DNA of 64,000 nt from Natronolimnohabitans innermongolicus JCM 12255 (GCF_000337215.1 NZ_AOHZ01000041.1:205843-269842); one strand, 5' to 3'; numbered from the stretch's first letter, positions 44,332-54,271 are shown. Program-made: numbers and translations. Notes: a model not told the origin generated them from the sequence alone.

Positions 44332-44797
44332 ACCACACCCCCTCACACGCAAGGGGCTTCGTTATGGAAGTCATTATCTCACACGGTAACGGTCGCGTAC
44401 AGCGCCGATTCTTCGAGTCGGTGGGCGGAAACAGCTAATATTCTGTTTCAGCGACCGTTTTTCGCCGCCCAGAGACGTGAAGAACGGTCGATCTCTCAAT
44501 AGATTGTAGGTCGTTCTCGTTCAGTACGGAACCGAGACGTGTGTCTCGAGCGTTCACTGCCGAACGAGTCGACACGCGGTCAGTTTCAGTGCGAGAGACG
44601 ACGGCGGCCGATTCGAAAACGAGCGATCAGAGCGCGACAATCGTCCGTCTCGAGGGCCTCGAGCGGTCGGTCGCGTCGTAAGTGGTGGCTACAAGACCGT
44701 TCGATGGCTCGTAGTCAGTCCGTAACTGTCGAGAGACCGATTCGAATACTGGAAACGTTGGACAGAATTATTTACGCGGGTGTGGACGTGGCCGATT
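44332..44797. promoter_or_regulatory. 466-bp divergent region: inverted repeat and TATA element
   Basis: GAAACAG (44428-44434) and CTGTTTC (44443-44449) form an exact 7-bp inverted repeat around an AT-rich octamer. A TATA-like ATTATTTAC at 44766-44774 lies about 25-30 bp before ATG 44798, consistent with a leaderless message for the acidic protein. The rest shows no gene. Confidence 0.55.
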
Positions 44798-45475
44798 ATG
44801 GCCGAAAGCGAGCAACAGGAGCAGACGTTGTCGGAGCTGGTCGTCAAGGAAGCGGTCGGAATCGGGATGGAATCGCCGCTGCGCGACTCCATCCTCGAGG
44901 CCGTCGAGGAGTCCGAAGGGACCGCCTCGAGCGGGTCGCGCCTGCCGCTTGCCGGCGCGCTCTTCGGAATCGGCGCCGCGGTCGGCTTCCTCGCGGGACG
45001 GCAATCCGAGGCGCTCGAGGACACGTCGCTCGACGACGTCGAGGAACCGGAGATCATCGAAGACGTCATGGACGGTCGCGGCGAGGAGATCGGGTCGACC
45101 GCCGAGGAGGCCGTCTCGTCGGTCACCGGGGACGACGACAGCGAGACCGACGCCGACGCCGGCACGGCCGCCGAGTCCGAAGCCGAGCCGGAAGTCGACG
45201 TCGAGGACGAGGGCGGCTCGAGTCGACTCCCGAAGCTCCTGTTGCTGGTTGGTGCCGTCGCCGCGATCGCGGTCGCCCGGCGCCGCTTCGCCGGCGGCGA
45301 AGAAGAGGAGTGGGAGCCGATCGAAGAGTTCGAACCAGCGGCGACCGACGACCTCGAGGACAGCGAGACGGACGAGTTGACGACCGGCGGCGCCGAAGCG
45401 GAGACGGACGACGAGGACGACGAGGACGACGAGAGCGACGAAGCTGATGCGGACGCGGAAGCGAAAGGCGAGTAA
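44798..45475 (+). CDS. Uncharacterised acidic protein with two membrane helices
   Basis: A 225-residue protein. The N-terminal 45 residues are helical and charged (QTLSELVVKEAVGIGMESPL). A Gly-rich hydrophobic helix follows (LAGALFGIGAAVGFLAG), then a long acidic Asp/Glu linker, then a second helix, KLLLLVGAVAAIAVARRR, with a flanking basic cluster, and a long acidic tail. The GxxxG-like pattern in the first helix could promote dimerisation. It is a typical haloarchaeal conserved hypothetical. The promoter lies directly upstream. Function unknown. Confidence 0.75.
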   Translation: MAESEQQEQTLSELVVKEAVGIGMESPLRDSILEAVEESEGTASSGSRLPLAGALFGIGAAVGFLAGRQSEALEDTSLDDVEEPEIIEDVMDGRGEEIGSTAEEAVSSVTGDDDSETDADAGTAAESEAEPEVDVEDEGGSSRLPKLLLLVGAVAAIAVARRRFAGGEEEEWEPIEEFEPAATDDLEDSETDELTTGGAEAETDDEDDEDDESDEADADAEAKGE

Positions 45476-45660
45476 CGGGACGGACGCCGTACGTTTCGAT
45501 CTCGGACCCCGTCGATCAGTTTCGGATCGGTTGTGACGACGACCGCGAGCGACTGCGCTACCGATTCGATCGACTCGGCGGCGACGGGGAGCGGACGGGT
45601 CACCCATCGCGGGCGCTCCCGACGAAGGAGCTAAGGGGTCGTCGCCGCCACAGTCATCCA

Positions 45661-46746
45661 ATGGAGACGACCCACCGCGTCTTCGTCGGCGACTCCCGAG
45701 ACCTCGGGGCGGTCGACGACGCGTCAGTCGAACTCGTCGTCACGTCCCCGCCGTATCCCATGATCGAGATGTGGGACGACCTCTTTACCCGTCTCGACCC
45801 CGCGATCGGCGACGCGCTCGAGTCGGGCGACGGTCGCGAGGCCTTCGACGCGATGCACGCCCAGCTCGAGCAGGTCTGGGACGAGATCCAGCGCGTGCTC
45901 GTCGACGGCGGCATCGCCTGTATCAACGTCGGCGACGCGACCCGGTCCGTCGACGACAGCTTCCGGGTGTACGCCAACCACGCCCGCGTCCTCGAGGCCT
46001 TCGAGTCCCGCGGGTTCGACCCGCTGCCCGATATCCTCTGGCGCAAGCCGGCCAACAGCGCCGCGAAGTTCATGGGCAGCGGGATGATCCCGCCCAACGC
46101 CTACGTCACCTTAGAACACGAGTACGTGCTCGTCTTCCGGAAGGGCGCGGACAGCCGGTCGTTCGAGCCGGGGGCCGACCACCGCTACGAGGCCGCCTAC
46201 TTCTGGGAGGAACGCAACCGCTGGTTCTCTGACGTCTGGACCGACGTGCAGGGTGAGCTACAGGCGCTCGCCGGCGACGACCTGCGGGATCGATCCGCGG
46301 CCTACCCTCTCGAGATTCCCTACCGACTGATCTGTATGTACTCCGCCTACGGCGACACCGTCCTCGACCCCTTCTGGGGGACCGGAACCACGTCGCTCGC
46401 CGCGATGTGTGCCGGCCGAGACTCCGTCGGGGCGGAACTCGAGCCCTCGTTCGTCGAGGTGTTCGACGACCGGACCGACGAGGTTCCCGGGCTGTCTCGA
46501 TCGATCGGCCGGCGGCGACTCGAGCGCCACCGGGAGTTCGTCAGCCGTCGCCGCGAGGAGGGGAAGTCCTTCGACTACGAGGCCGCCCACTACGATACGC
46601 CCGTCGTAACGAAGATGGAACGTGACCTCCGCCTGCGCGAGGTAACCGACGTCGCGGACGTCGGCGCCGACGTCGACTACGCCGACGCGACCGAAGACAC
46701 CGAGTACGCCTATCGGACGACCCACGAGCCGCTGGCGCCCGAGTGA
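45661..46746 (+). CDS. zim: DNA (cytosine-N4) methyltransferase, Zim-like orphan CTAG methylase
   Basis: A 361-residue beta-class N4/N6 DNA methylase with motif IV TSPPYPM (28-34) near the N-terminus and the SAM-binding motif I near residue 235-250 (TVLDPFWGTGTTSLAAMCAG). The order IV then I is the N4-cytosine class. Size and layout match Zim, the widespread haloarchaeal CTAG methylase (Haloferax HVO_0794); I am fairly but not fully sure of this identity. No restriction enzyme gene is next to it, so it is an orphan methylase, which suits a housekeeping role. The target would be CTAG. Confidence 0.85.
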   Translation: METTHRVFVGDSRDLGAVDDASVELVVTSPPYPMIEMWDDLFTRLDPAIGDALESGDGREAFDAMHAQLEQVWDEIQRVLVDGGIACINVGDATRSVDDSFRVYANHARVLEAFESRGFDPLPDILWRKPANSAAKFMGSGMIPPNAYVTLEHEYVLVFRKGADSRSFEPGADHRYEAAYFWEERNRWFSDVWTDVQGELQALAGDDLRDRSAAYPLEIPYRLICMYSAYGDTVLDPFWGTGTTSLAAMCAGRDSVGAELEPSFVEVFDDRTDEVPGLSRSIGRRRLERHREFVSRRREEGKSFDYEAAHYDTPVVTKMERDLRLREVTDVADVGADVDYADATEDTEYAYRTTHEPLAPE

Positions 46747-46802
46747 TTCGAGAGACGACCATCGACTCGAGATTTATGACGTCGCGCGACGAAACGGCGC
46801 CC

Positions 46803-47132
46803 ATGACGCTCGACGAATATCCCGCAGCGGTCGACGACCTGGATCCCGCGGAAGGCGCGGTCGAAACGGCGGAGTTAGTCGTCACCGACGACGTGCTCGT
46901 CAAAGCGTTCGCGCTTGGTCCGGACGCCGAACTCGAGCCCCACGACCATCCGAACAGCACGAACGTCTTCCACGTCCTCGAGGGGACCGTCACGGTCGTC
47001 CGAGGCGACGACAGCGAGTCGGTCGAGGCGCCGGGAGTCGTCCACCACGAGCGCGGAGACGTCCACGGGGCGCGAAACGAGACCGACGAGCGAGTCGTGT
47101 TTACGGCGAGTCTTTGCCCGTTGCCGTCGTAG
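46803..47132 (+). CDS. Small single-domain cupin protein
   Basis: A 109-residue cupin: motif 1 is HDHPNSTNVFHVLEGTVTV (approximately residues 42-60, with the two metal histidines and later Glu), and motif 2 is VVHHERGDVHGARNE, with the last metal histidine. Metal-binding and small-molecule binding are expected; the substrate cannot be told. ATG 46803 is preferred because the cupin core starts soon after; an in-frame ATG at 46743 would overlap the methylase stop. It lies 56 bp after the methylase gene and may be co-transcribed. Confidence 0.87.
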   Translation: MTLDEYPAAVDDLDPAEGAVETAELVVTDDVLVKAFALGPDAELEPHDHPNSTNVFHVLEGTVTVVRGDDSESVEAPGVVHHERGDVHGARNETDERVVFTASLCPLPS

Positions 47133-47210
47133 AACGGATTCCGTCCGAAACGACGGGACGTTTCGACTTTTTTGCACGACATTTTTATCCGTACCCGTTC
47201 ACCGAGGGGT

Positions 47211-50200
47211 ATGCATCGCGGTCTCGAAGTTCCTGATACCACGGCGATTCGAGCGCTCGCCGTCGGTTCGTCGGCGTGGTTGCAGACGACGGTAACGGAG
47301 TTCGACGACGGCGACGTCGCACTCCGCGGACCGATCGATCCGACGACCGAACTCGAACCGATCGACCTCGATTCGTTCGACTGCGTACTCGCCGACGACT
47401 GCGCGGCGCTCGACGCGATCGACGCGATCGACGCGTGTCCGGTCGTCGTCGCGATCGACGCCGCTTCGTCCGACTGTGACCGCGTCGAGGACCTCTGTGA
47501 CGCCGGGGCGCTCGACGTCGTCGGTCAGCCACCGGCCGAACGTCCGTCGTTGCTCGCCCACCGACTGCAACGAACCGTTCGAGCGGAGCGCGAGCGGCGG
47601 ACGACCCGGCAACGGGACGAGTGGTACCGAACGCTGCTCGAGCACACCTCGGATCTGGTGCTCGTCGTCGACGCCGACGGCACGATCACGTTCGTCGGGC
47701 CATCGACCGGGCCGACCGGCGGGTACGACGACGAGGCGCTGCTCGGAACGCACGTCCTCGAGTACGTCCACCCCGACGACGTGGCGACGGTCCGGACGAC
47801 GTTCGAGACCCTCCGCGCCGACGGCCCCGGTACGACCGCGACGGTCGAATACCGGTGTCGCCACGCTGACGGAGCCTGGTACGTCCACCGAGCCGTCCTC
47901 ACTAATCGACTCGCCGACGGAACCGAACGGTCTGCCGACGGGATCGGCGGCATCGTCGCGTCGATTCGCGACGTGACGGCCTCCCATCGGGCCGAGCAGA
48001 AACTCGAATCGTCGCTCGAACGGATCAGCGACGCGTTCTACGCGCTCGATTCGGACGGTCGGTTTACCTACGTCAACGAACAGGCGGCCGACCGTCTCGA
48101 TATCGATCCCTCGGCTGCCCTCGGTCGCCGCATCGTCGACCTCTTCCCGGCTCTTCGGGAAACGCCCTTCCACGACGCGGCGCTGGAGGCGTTGCGAACC
48201 GGCGACCCGAGGACGGTCGAACACTACTACGAACCGACCGACCGCTGGTATCACGTCCGCCTGTATCCGTCCGACTCGGGGCTCTCGGTGTACTTTCGGG
48301 ACGTCACCGAGCGCGTCGACCGCGAACGAGCGCTCGAGAAACGAACCGAACGACTGGAGACGCTGGTACGGAACGTCCCCGTCGCCCTCTTCGTCCTCGA
48401 CGGCGACGGGACGATCACGCTCGCCGAAGGACACGTCCTCGATCGGATCGATCGGTTCGCCGACGGCGTCGTCGGCGAGTCGGTGTTCGACGTCTTCGCC
48501 GACCACCGGCCGATCCGCGCGGACTCGAGGGCGGCACTGGCCGGCCAGCGGATTCACTCCTCGGTAACGCTCGCGGATCGCGTCTTCGAATCCTGGTACC
48601 GTCCGATCGTCGAAGACGGCGCGGTCGAGCGCGTGATCGGCATCGCCGTCGACGTCACCGAGCGCGCCCAGTACCAGGAGACGCTGAACACGCTCCACGA
48701 GGCGACGAGCCACCTACTGACCGTCGAGTCCGAGCAGGCCGCCTGCGAGTACATGGTCGACGTCGCAGCCGACGTCCTGGACCTCGAGGCGGTCGTCTAT
48801 CGCTACGACGAACGCCGGAACGAACTCGTGCCGACGGCCTACTCGCCGGCGCTCGAGTCGATCGTCGGGCACCCCTCGCGCCTCCAGCCGGACGGAAACA
48901 CTGTCTGGCGGGCGTTCGTCGACGAAACGGCCGTTCGATTCGACAACGTCCAAGCGGTCTCGCGGGCGTTCGATCGACCCGCGAACGCCGAGAGCGCGCT
49001 GTACGTCCCGATCGGAGAACACGGATTGCTAGCCGCGTACGATCCCGAACCGGGTCGGTACGACGACGAGACACTCGAGTTGGCGACCCTGTTCGCCCGA
49101 ACCGCCGAAGCCGCCCTCGACCGAATCTCTCGGACGCGACGACTCCACGGCCACGAATGGGAACTCGAACGACAGAACGCCCACCTCGAGCAGCTCCACG
49201 AGGCCAGCCAGGTGCGCCAGAACGTCGAGGAGTTACTGCTGATGGCCGACTCCCGCGACGAAATCGAGCGCGGCATCTGCGAGTTGCTCACCGATCTCGA
49301 GGTCTGTTCGTTCGCCTGGCTGGGCGAACCGGATCCGGGCGGGAGTCAGCTCCGTCCGCAGGCTACTGCCGGCCAGGAACGGGGATATCTGGACGCGGTC
49401 ACGGTGACGGCCGTCGACGACTCCGCCGCGGAACCCGCCGGACGAGCCGCACACACCAGCGACCCGGTTTCGGTCGCGAACGTCGGCGAGTCGATCCGCG
49501 ACGGCGCGTGGCGCGGCGCCGCCCTCTCGCGAAACTTTCAGTCGGTCTACGCCGTTCCCCTGGTCTACGAGGGGTTCCTCTACGGCGTCTTGACCCTCTA
49601 CAGCGACGATCGAGACGCGTTCGACGATCCACTCCGCTCGATGCTGTCGGAACTCGGCGAAACCGTCGGCTACGCCATCGACGCGGTCAAGCGAAAGGGA
49701 GCGATGGAGAACGACCGATCGATGGTCGAACTCGAGTTCGGACTCGAGGCGGCGACGCCGCTCGCTCGGCTCGCCGACCACCTCGACGCGCGCGTCGAAC
49801 TCGAGGGGGCGACGACGAGACGCTGCTCCAACTCCGGTATACGGCGCAGTTCCTCGGGAGCGTCATCGATGCCCACGGCGGCGTGCTTCGGTCGCTGATC
49901 GGCGACGGCGACGAGACGCGAGCGATCGCCGCCGTCCCGGAAACGGTCGAAGTGCGCGAACTGCTGGAGGAACTCGACCGTCGCGGATTCGCGGTGTCGC
50001 TCGTCGCCCGTCGCGAGCGGACGACCGACACCGAACCGACGATCGACGTCGCCACCCGCAACGGCCTCCTCGAGGAGCTGACGGAGAGACAGCGGGAGGT
50101 CGTTCGAACCGCCTACCACGGCGGCTTCTTCGAGTGGCCCCGACGGGCGACCGGGGAATCGATCGCCGAAACGCTGGGGATTTCGTCGCCAGCCTTCCAC

Positions 50201-50269
50201 AAGCACGTGAGAGCGGCCGAGAACAAGCTTTTCACAGCGCTGTTCGGCGGAACTTCGGATCGGGGTTAA
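47211..50269 (+). CDS. PAS/GAF/HTH_10 (Bat-type) regulator, frameshifted
   Basis: The frame from ATG 47211 encodes a receiver-like N-terminal part without a phospho-acceptor, three PAS domains (about 145-265, 265-380, 385-485) and two GAF domains (about 500-640, 680-830), and breaks near residue 866. The +1-shifted frame continues the Bat domain and ends in an HTH_10 helix-turn-helix (LTERQREVVRTAYHGGFFEW, then SIAETLGISSPAFHKHVRAA). The junction is a GGGGG run (49805-49809); one more G would join the frames as VELEGG-DDETLLQLRY, the usual Bat sequence. So the gene has a one-base deletion, from sequencing error or mutation. Intact, it would be a ~1020-residue sensor and transcription regulator. 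The TATA-like element TTTTTATC (about 47181-47188) lies upstream. Confidence 0.85.
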
Positions 50270-50382
50270 CTGTATAACCGTTTCCAAGCGGTATAGTTAA
50301 CACGTTAACAATCAGCTTCTTTACTCGGAACCGTGAAAGGCACTTGTCTTTCAACGGATAGCACTGGGGGGGCGCAAAAGAC

Positions 50383-50682
50383 ATGACAGAAATGACTTCA
50401 CGATCTTCGTCCGCACAAACGGCGGACACACACGTTGTGCAGTACGATCGCCTCGATGCCGAACCACTGAGCGTCGCCGTCGTCAACGCCGTTGCGACGT
50501 TCAGCGACGAACCTGTGACCGATCTCGAGCCGCTTCACTACACCATCGATACCGACGCGCTCGAGCGACTGTTCGAGCCGCGTGCGGACGGCGTTCGAGC
50601 CGGCGGTTCGGTTACCTTCGAGTACACCGAGTGCCTGATAACCGTCTCTGCCGACGGGCAGATCCGGGTCGAATCGGCCTAA
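50383..50682 (+). CDS. HalOD1-domain protein
   Basis: A 99-residue protein. After a short Ser/Ala-rich start it has SVAVVNAVATFSDEPVTDLE and VTFEYTECLITVSADGQIRV, the two-part pattern of the haloarchaeal HalOD1 output domain, found alone or at the end of regulators. It is cytosolic and has no signal peptide. It lies 113 bp after the frameshifted regulator, on the same strand, and may belong with it. Either ATG 50383 or ATG 50392 could start. Molecular role is unknown. Confidence 0.85.
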   Translation: MTEMTSRSSSAQTADTHVVQYDRLDAEPLSVAVVNAVATFSDEPVTDLEPLHYTIDTDALERLFEPRADGVRAGGSVTFEYTECLITVSADGQIRVESA

Positions 50683-50992
50683 CTGGACGCGTCATACTAC
50701 GTTCTTTCTTGGATCGTCCTCGATAGCGATAGTAGCCACTGAACCGATTTCCAGCCGATCGCGACGCCGCCCTGCGACCAGGAGTACGTCGGCTTCCAGT
50801 GGCGACGATGGGCGACGATCCCAACCAGCACAGCCCTCACGAGTGGACCGCCCGAACGATGAACTCGCCGCTCGGTTCGTCGTCGGTACTCGCCGTTCCG
50901 TCCTCTGGCGCGCGATAGCCATCGCGACCGGAGCGGAGACTCGAGGCGCGATGGACCGGACTCGAGAACTTGCAGGGAGGCCTCCGAACCAC

Positions 50993-51117
50993 GGAAATCC
51001 CTCCGGGATTTCCTGCCTCACGCTCGCTGGCGCTCGCGTGAGACCTACCGGGTTCTCCGCCTCCCTGGGTATTTTCGGCGTTGCCACTCGTCTTCGACTC
51101 GTGGCGTCTTCGAAAAT
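50993..51117. repeat. Cluster of three perfect hairpins beside the tRNA gene
   Basis: From the plus strand: GGAAATCCC (50993-51001) with GGGATTTCC (51005-51013); CTCACGC (51017-51023) with GCGTGAG (51036-51042); ATTTTCG (51071-51077) with CGAAAAT (51111-51117), which contains a second pair GCCAC (51083-51087) with GTGGC (51101-51105) and equal 5-base spacers. The last one abuts the tRNA 3' end on the minus strand. The group could be a terminator region, a dispersed repeat or an RNA. The rest of 50683-50992 holds no gene I support. Confidence 0.6.
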
Positions 51118-51270
51118 GCCCGGGGAGGGCTCCGAACCCTCGATCTCCGCATGTCCCAGGTCCGAGGCTCGGCAGAGTCCTCGAGGGGACACGGAGGCTT
51201 CCAAGGCGAAACCGCACCGAATCTCTGAACCCTATGAGTGCGGCGCTATGTCCAGCTAAGCCACCCGGGC
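51117..51270 (-). tRNA. tRNA-Met(CAT), elongator, with 80-nt intron
   Basis: On the minus strand exon 1 is 51270-51233 (acceptor GCCCGGG, anticodon loop CTCATA) and exon 2 is 51152-51117 (anticodon-stem TGCGG, T-arm GAGGG/CCCTC with loop TTCGGAG, acceptor CCCGGGC, discriminator A). The intron, 51232-51153, sits after position 37, the canonical archaeal site. The acceptor, D-arm and A73 match the haloarchaeal elongator tRNA-Met, which is known to carry an intron. The CAT anticodon could also mean tRNA-Ile2, but the acceptor identity argues for Met. A TATA-like TTTAAC on the minus strand lies near 51296-51303. Confidence 0.9.
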
Positions 51271-51372
51271 TCACTCTCCGGTAGTCGCCTGTCTTTCTTT
51301 AACCTTCTCATTCCCGACGGGCGTGTAATCCCGACCCACGGATTTATCATACGGCCTTCCCAACACCCGCGC

Positions 51373-52899
51373 ATGAGCGTTCCCGGCATCGTCCACTCTA
51401 CTCTCGACGGCGACGAAATCGCGGCTCGAGTCTCTCTGGGCGGCGACGACGAACTTTTCATCACCCCGTCAGCCACACTCGTCTATCGCTCGGACGGGCT
51501 CTTGAGCGACGAATCGGTCGACGAGTTCCCCCACGAAGCCGAGCGGCTGACCCTCTCGGAAGGGCGACGGAAGACCAAACTCACCCTCGAGTATCCGCTC
51601 GAGGGGACGAAACAGTTCTCGATCCCCGGCGACAAGACCGACGACGTCCTCCACCCCGTGCTGGCCGGCGTCCTCAACGGCAACGGGATCACCGACCCCG
51701 GAGAAACCGTCGTCAAGACCTACCGCTTCAGCGAGCTGACGCTGATCGTCACGAGCGACCGTCTGGTCAAGCACATCGGCGCGGCGGTCTGGGACGGCGA
51801 CTACGAGGAGTACCACTTCGAGGACGTGACGCAACTCGCCTTCGAGGACGGCAGCGTCGCCACCCAGATCGTCCTCACGGTCGACGGCCGCCCGCAGCGG
51901 ATCAAAGCCCCTAACGAGGAGGCGAACGACCTCCGCGAACGACTCAAGCGCGCGCTCTGTTCCTATCACGACGTCGCCTCGCTCGAGGAACTCAACCGCA
52001 CGCTCGGAACTGACGAGGACGACGGCCGCAGCCGCGGCGCCGTCGACTTCGGCGACGGCGTCGACCCGCTCGACGCTAACCCGCCGGAGCTGGACGCCGA
52101 CGAGACATCCGAATCCGACGCAACCGGCGATACGACCCGGACGCCCGGGCACGGAGGCGATCCGCTGGCTGCCGGAGAACCGACCGACTCGCGTCCAGCG
52201 AACGCGAACGGAGACCGAACGGCGACCGATCCGTCGGCCGGGACCGAGGCCGAGGCCGAGGTCGCACAGTCCGAACGGGAAGGGGAACGAAAACAGAACA
52301 TCGAACAGAAACAGGACCTCGAGCAGTCCTCCGCTCGGTCGACTCATCGATCCGAAGCCGACCAGCAGTCGGCCCAGTCACGGTCCCAGCCGCAGTCGCA
52401 GTCTCACACCCACTCTCAGTCTCAGTCTCGACAGTCAGCTACGCGGGACACACAGCAGACGGCACAACAAGGCGGGTCGCAATCTACCGCTCACAACCGC
52501 CGTGACGGGAACTCGCACTCGAGCGCGACAACAGAGACGCTCGATACGGAAGCCGGCGGCGACGCGGCGTCTACTGCGGTCGACGACGTCGAAACCGCGC
52601 TCGACGAAACACAAGCGGCGGCGGAGTCGACGGGAGCGACGAGTAAGACGCCCGAGACAACACCGGAAGACGACGCCCTCGACTACGGAGCTGCCGGCGC
52701 TGCGCCGGTCACCGACGAGTCCGGCGCCCTCGAGCCAGGTAGTGATGAAGACGTTGATCGGGAGGCAACGCCGACCGATTCCGAACTCCTCGAGCGGGTC
52801 GAATCCCTCGAGGCCGCCGTCGACAGGCAGACCGAACTCATCGAAAAACAGCAGGCGACGATCGAGCAGTTAGTGTCCGAACTCCGTTCGAACCGCTGA
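51373..52899 (+). CDS. Haloarchaeal DUF7115-like protein with coiled-coil C-terminus
   Basis: A 508-residue protein. The N-terminal ~220 residues form an ordered beta-rich domain (SVPGIVHSTLDGDEIAARVS, DELFITPSATLVYRSDG, TLIVTSDRLVKHIGAAVWDG) that resembles a PH-like or haloarchaeal DUF7115 fold. The middle is a long low-complexity part, acidic then Gln/Ser-rich (QSQSHTHSQSQSRQS). The end is a ~38-residue coiled coil (SELLERVESLEAAVDRQTEL and on). ATG 51373 lies about 30 bp after a TATA-like TTTATCA, so the mRNA is probably leaderless; the upstream frame overlaps the tRNA and is rejected. Function unknown; a scaffold is possible. Confidence 0.82.
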   Translation: MSVPGIVHSTLDGDEIAARVSLGGDDELFITPSATLVYRSDGLLSDESVDEFPHEAERLTLSEGRRKTKLTLEYPLEGTKQFSIPGDKTDDVLHPVLAGVLNGNGITDPGETVVKTYRFSELTLIVTSDRLVKHIGAAVWDGDYEEYHFEDVTQLAFEDGSVATQIVLTVDGRPQRIKAPNEEANDLRERLKRALCSYHDVASLEELNRTLGTDEDDGRSRGAVDFGDGVDPLDANPPELDADETSESDATGDTTRTPGHGGDPLAAGEPTDSRPANANGDRTATDPSAGTEAEAEVAQSEREGERKQNIEQKQDLEQSSARSTHRSEADQQSAQSRSQPQSQSHTHSQSQSRQSATRDTQQTAQQGGSQSTAHNRRDGNSHSSATTETLDTEAGGDAASTAVDDVETALDETQAAAESTGATSKTPETTPEDDALDYGAAGAAPVTDESGALEPGSDEDVDREATPTDSELLERVESLEAAVDRQTELIEKQQATIEQLVSELRSNR

Positions 52900-52985
52900 C
52901 GCGCGACAAACGGACGACCACCACCGATTGCCCACGTCTCGTCTTCGACCGCCCCGGCGTCGACGCCGCTCTCGTTCCCGTCCGA

Positions 52986-53384
52986 TCAGTCGTCCCGCCC
53001 CGTCACCTTCCGAATACACGACGAGCCGAACGGCCCCAGTTCGCCGGCGTCGAGATTGATGAAGTGACCCGTCGAGAGACTCGAGCCACAGCGCCGGCAG
53101 GTAAACTCGCCTTCCTTGGTGATCACGTCCTGTTCGAAGCTGACGTACTGGCGACTCTTCGGGCGGATAATCCCGTCCTCGCGGTCGATGATCCCGCGGA
53201 GTTCCGCCTCGTCGAGAATCGTCCGCGTCACGGCGGGATCGCTCGTCACCGTCTCGATCCGATCGACGACGTCGGGCAGTTCGAGTGACTCGTGTTCCAG
53301 GCGCTCGAGCAGCGCCAGACCGAGCGCAACTCGGTCGTCGTCGGCGTCGACGGCCGTCGCCATTCGTCGCTCCTCGCGGTCCAT
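52986..53384 (-). CDS. DUF5830-family small zinc-finger-like protein
   Basis: A 132-residue protein with an N-terminal helical half (DRVALGLALLERLEHESLEL), a winged-helix-like centre (TRTILDEAELRGIIDREDGI) and a C-terminal part with CRRCGSS and SSCIRKV, so three cysteines and a nearby His (GHFINLD) could bind Zn2+. This is the layout of haloarchaeal DUF5830. It could be a transcription or RNA-binding factor, but no function is known to me. Starts at 53384 or, less likely, at the ATG seven codons on. Confidence 0.8.
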   Translation of the reverse strand: MDREERRMATAVDADDDRVALGLALLERLEHESLELPDVVDRIETVTSDPAVTRTILDEAELRGIIDREDGIIRPKSRQYVSFEQDVITKEGEFTCRRCGSSLSTGHFINLDAGELGPFGSSCIRKVTGRDD

Positions 53385-53482
53385 CGGTGAGTGGTGCCCG
53401 TTCCGGCCGAATAAACGTTCCGTCCCGATTCAGTCGAGACAGAAAAGTTTCAACGCTGGAGGGGAAACGGCGATCGAAACCG

Positions 53483-54271
53483 ATGTCGCTTCCGTCGGCG
53501 CGAACGCGAGCGCTGCTCGCCGTCACCGTGATCGGCGCGATCCTCGCTGCGGGCGCGCTCATCTCGCCGTCGTCGCTGCTGGGCCGACTGGAGGCGACGG
53601 CGGCCGATCCCGCGCTGTTCGCGCTTGTCGTCGCCGGCCTCTATCTCGCCCGGCCGCTGTTCGCGCTTCCGACGACGCCGCTCGCCGTCGTCGTCGGCTA
53701 CGGCTTCGGCGTCGCACTCGGCGTTCCGATCGCGTTGCTCGGCGTCGTCGTCACCGTGATCCCCGTCTTCCTCGCCGCTCGCTGGATCGCGGGGGCCGAA
53801 CCCCAGCCGACGGCAGAACGCGACCCGGGCGCGACGTCACGCGCCTCGAGTTCCGCGTCCGCAGCGTCTACACCGCGTACATCGCTCGGGCCGCTCGATA
53901 CCGTTCTCGAGCAGGCGAGCGACGCCGTCGACCGATACTACGAGACGGCGGGGCCGACCCGCGGCGTCGTCGCCTCGCGGCTGGCACCGATCCCCTCGGA
54001 CGTCTCAACGTGTGCGGCCGCGACGGCCAGCGGCGTTCGTCTGCGCCATCTCGTTCTCGGAACGGCGATCGGCGAACTGCCGTGGACGGTCGCCGGCGTC
54101 GTCGTCGGCGCGTCGGCCGCGACGATCCGAACCGACGGCCTGGGAGACCTCGGATTCGCGCTCACCGCCGCGTGTCTGTTCGCCGCCGCCGTCCTCCTGG
54201 CCGGACCGGCCTACCGACTCGTTCGAACGCGACGCGGCGCTCGAGCGGGTGGACAGATGACGGACCGATAG
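53483..54271 (+). CDS. DedA/TVP38-TMEM64-like membrane protein
   Basis: A 262-residue membrane protein with about six helices. The central segment (RPLFALPTTPLAVVVGYGFG, then VPIALLGVVVTVIPVFLAARW) matches the VTT (TVP38/TMEM64/DedA) domain, with a later PxPxD/SxxxxxxAG-like stretch (APIPSDVSTCAAATASGVRL). A Ser/Ala-rich loop (about 105-135) is inserted between. VTT proteins act as lipid scramblases or transporters in other lineages. ATG 53483 is used; upstream residues are basic and unconserved. The gene diverges from the DUF5830 gene. Confidence 0.8.
   Translation: MSLPSARTRALLAVTVIGAILAAGALISPSSLLGRLEATAADPALFALVVAGLYLARPLFALPTTPLAVVVGYGFGVALGVPIALLGVVVTVIPVFLAARWIAGAEPQPTAERDPGATSRASSSASAASTPRTSLGPLDTVLEQASDAVDRYYETAGPTRGVVASRLAPIPSDVSTCAAATASGVRLRHLVLGTAIGELPWTVAGVVVGASAATIRTDGLGDLGFALTAACLFAAAVLLAGPAYRLVRTRRGARAGGQMTDR

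Noticed and set aside
50837-51274. Open frames on both strands through the tRNA and hairpin region
   Set aside because: They cover the tRNA gene, and the sequences show no conserved protein features.
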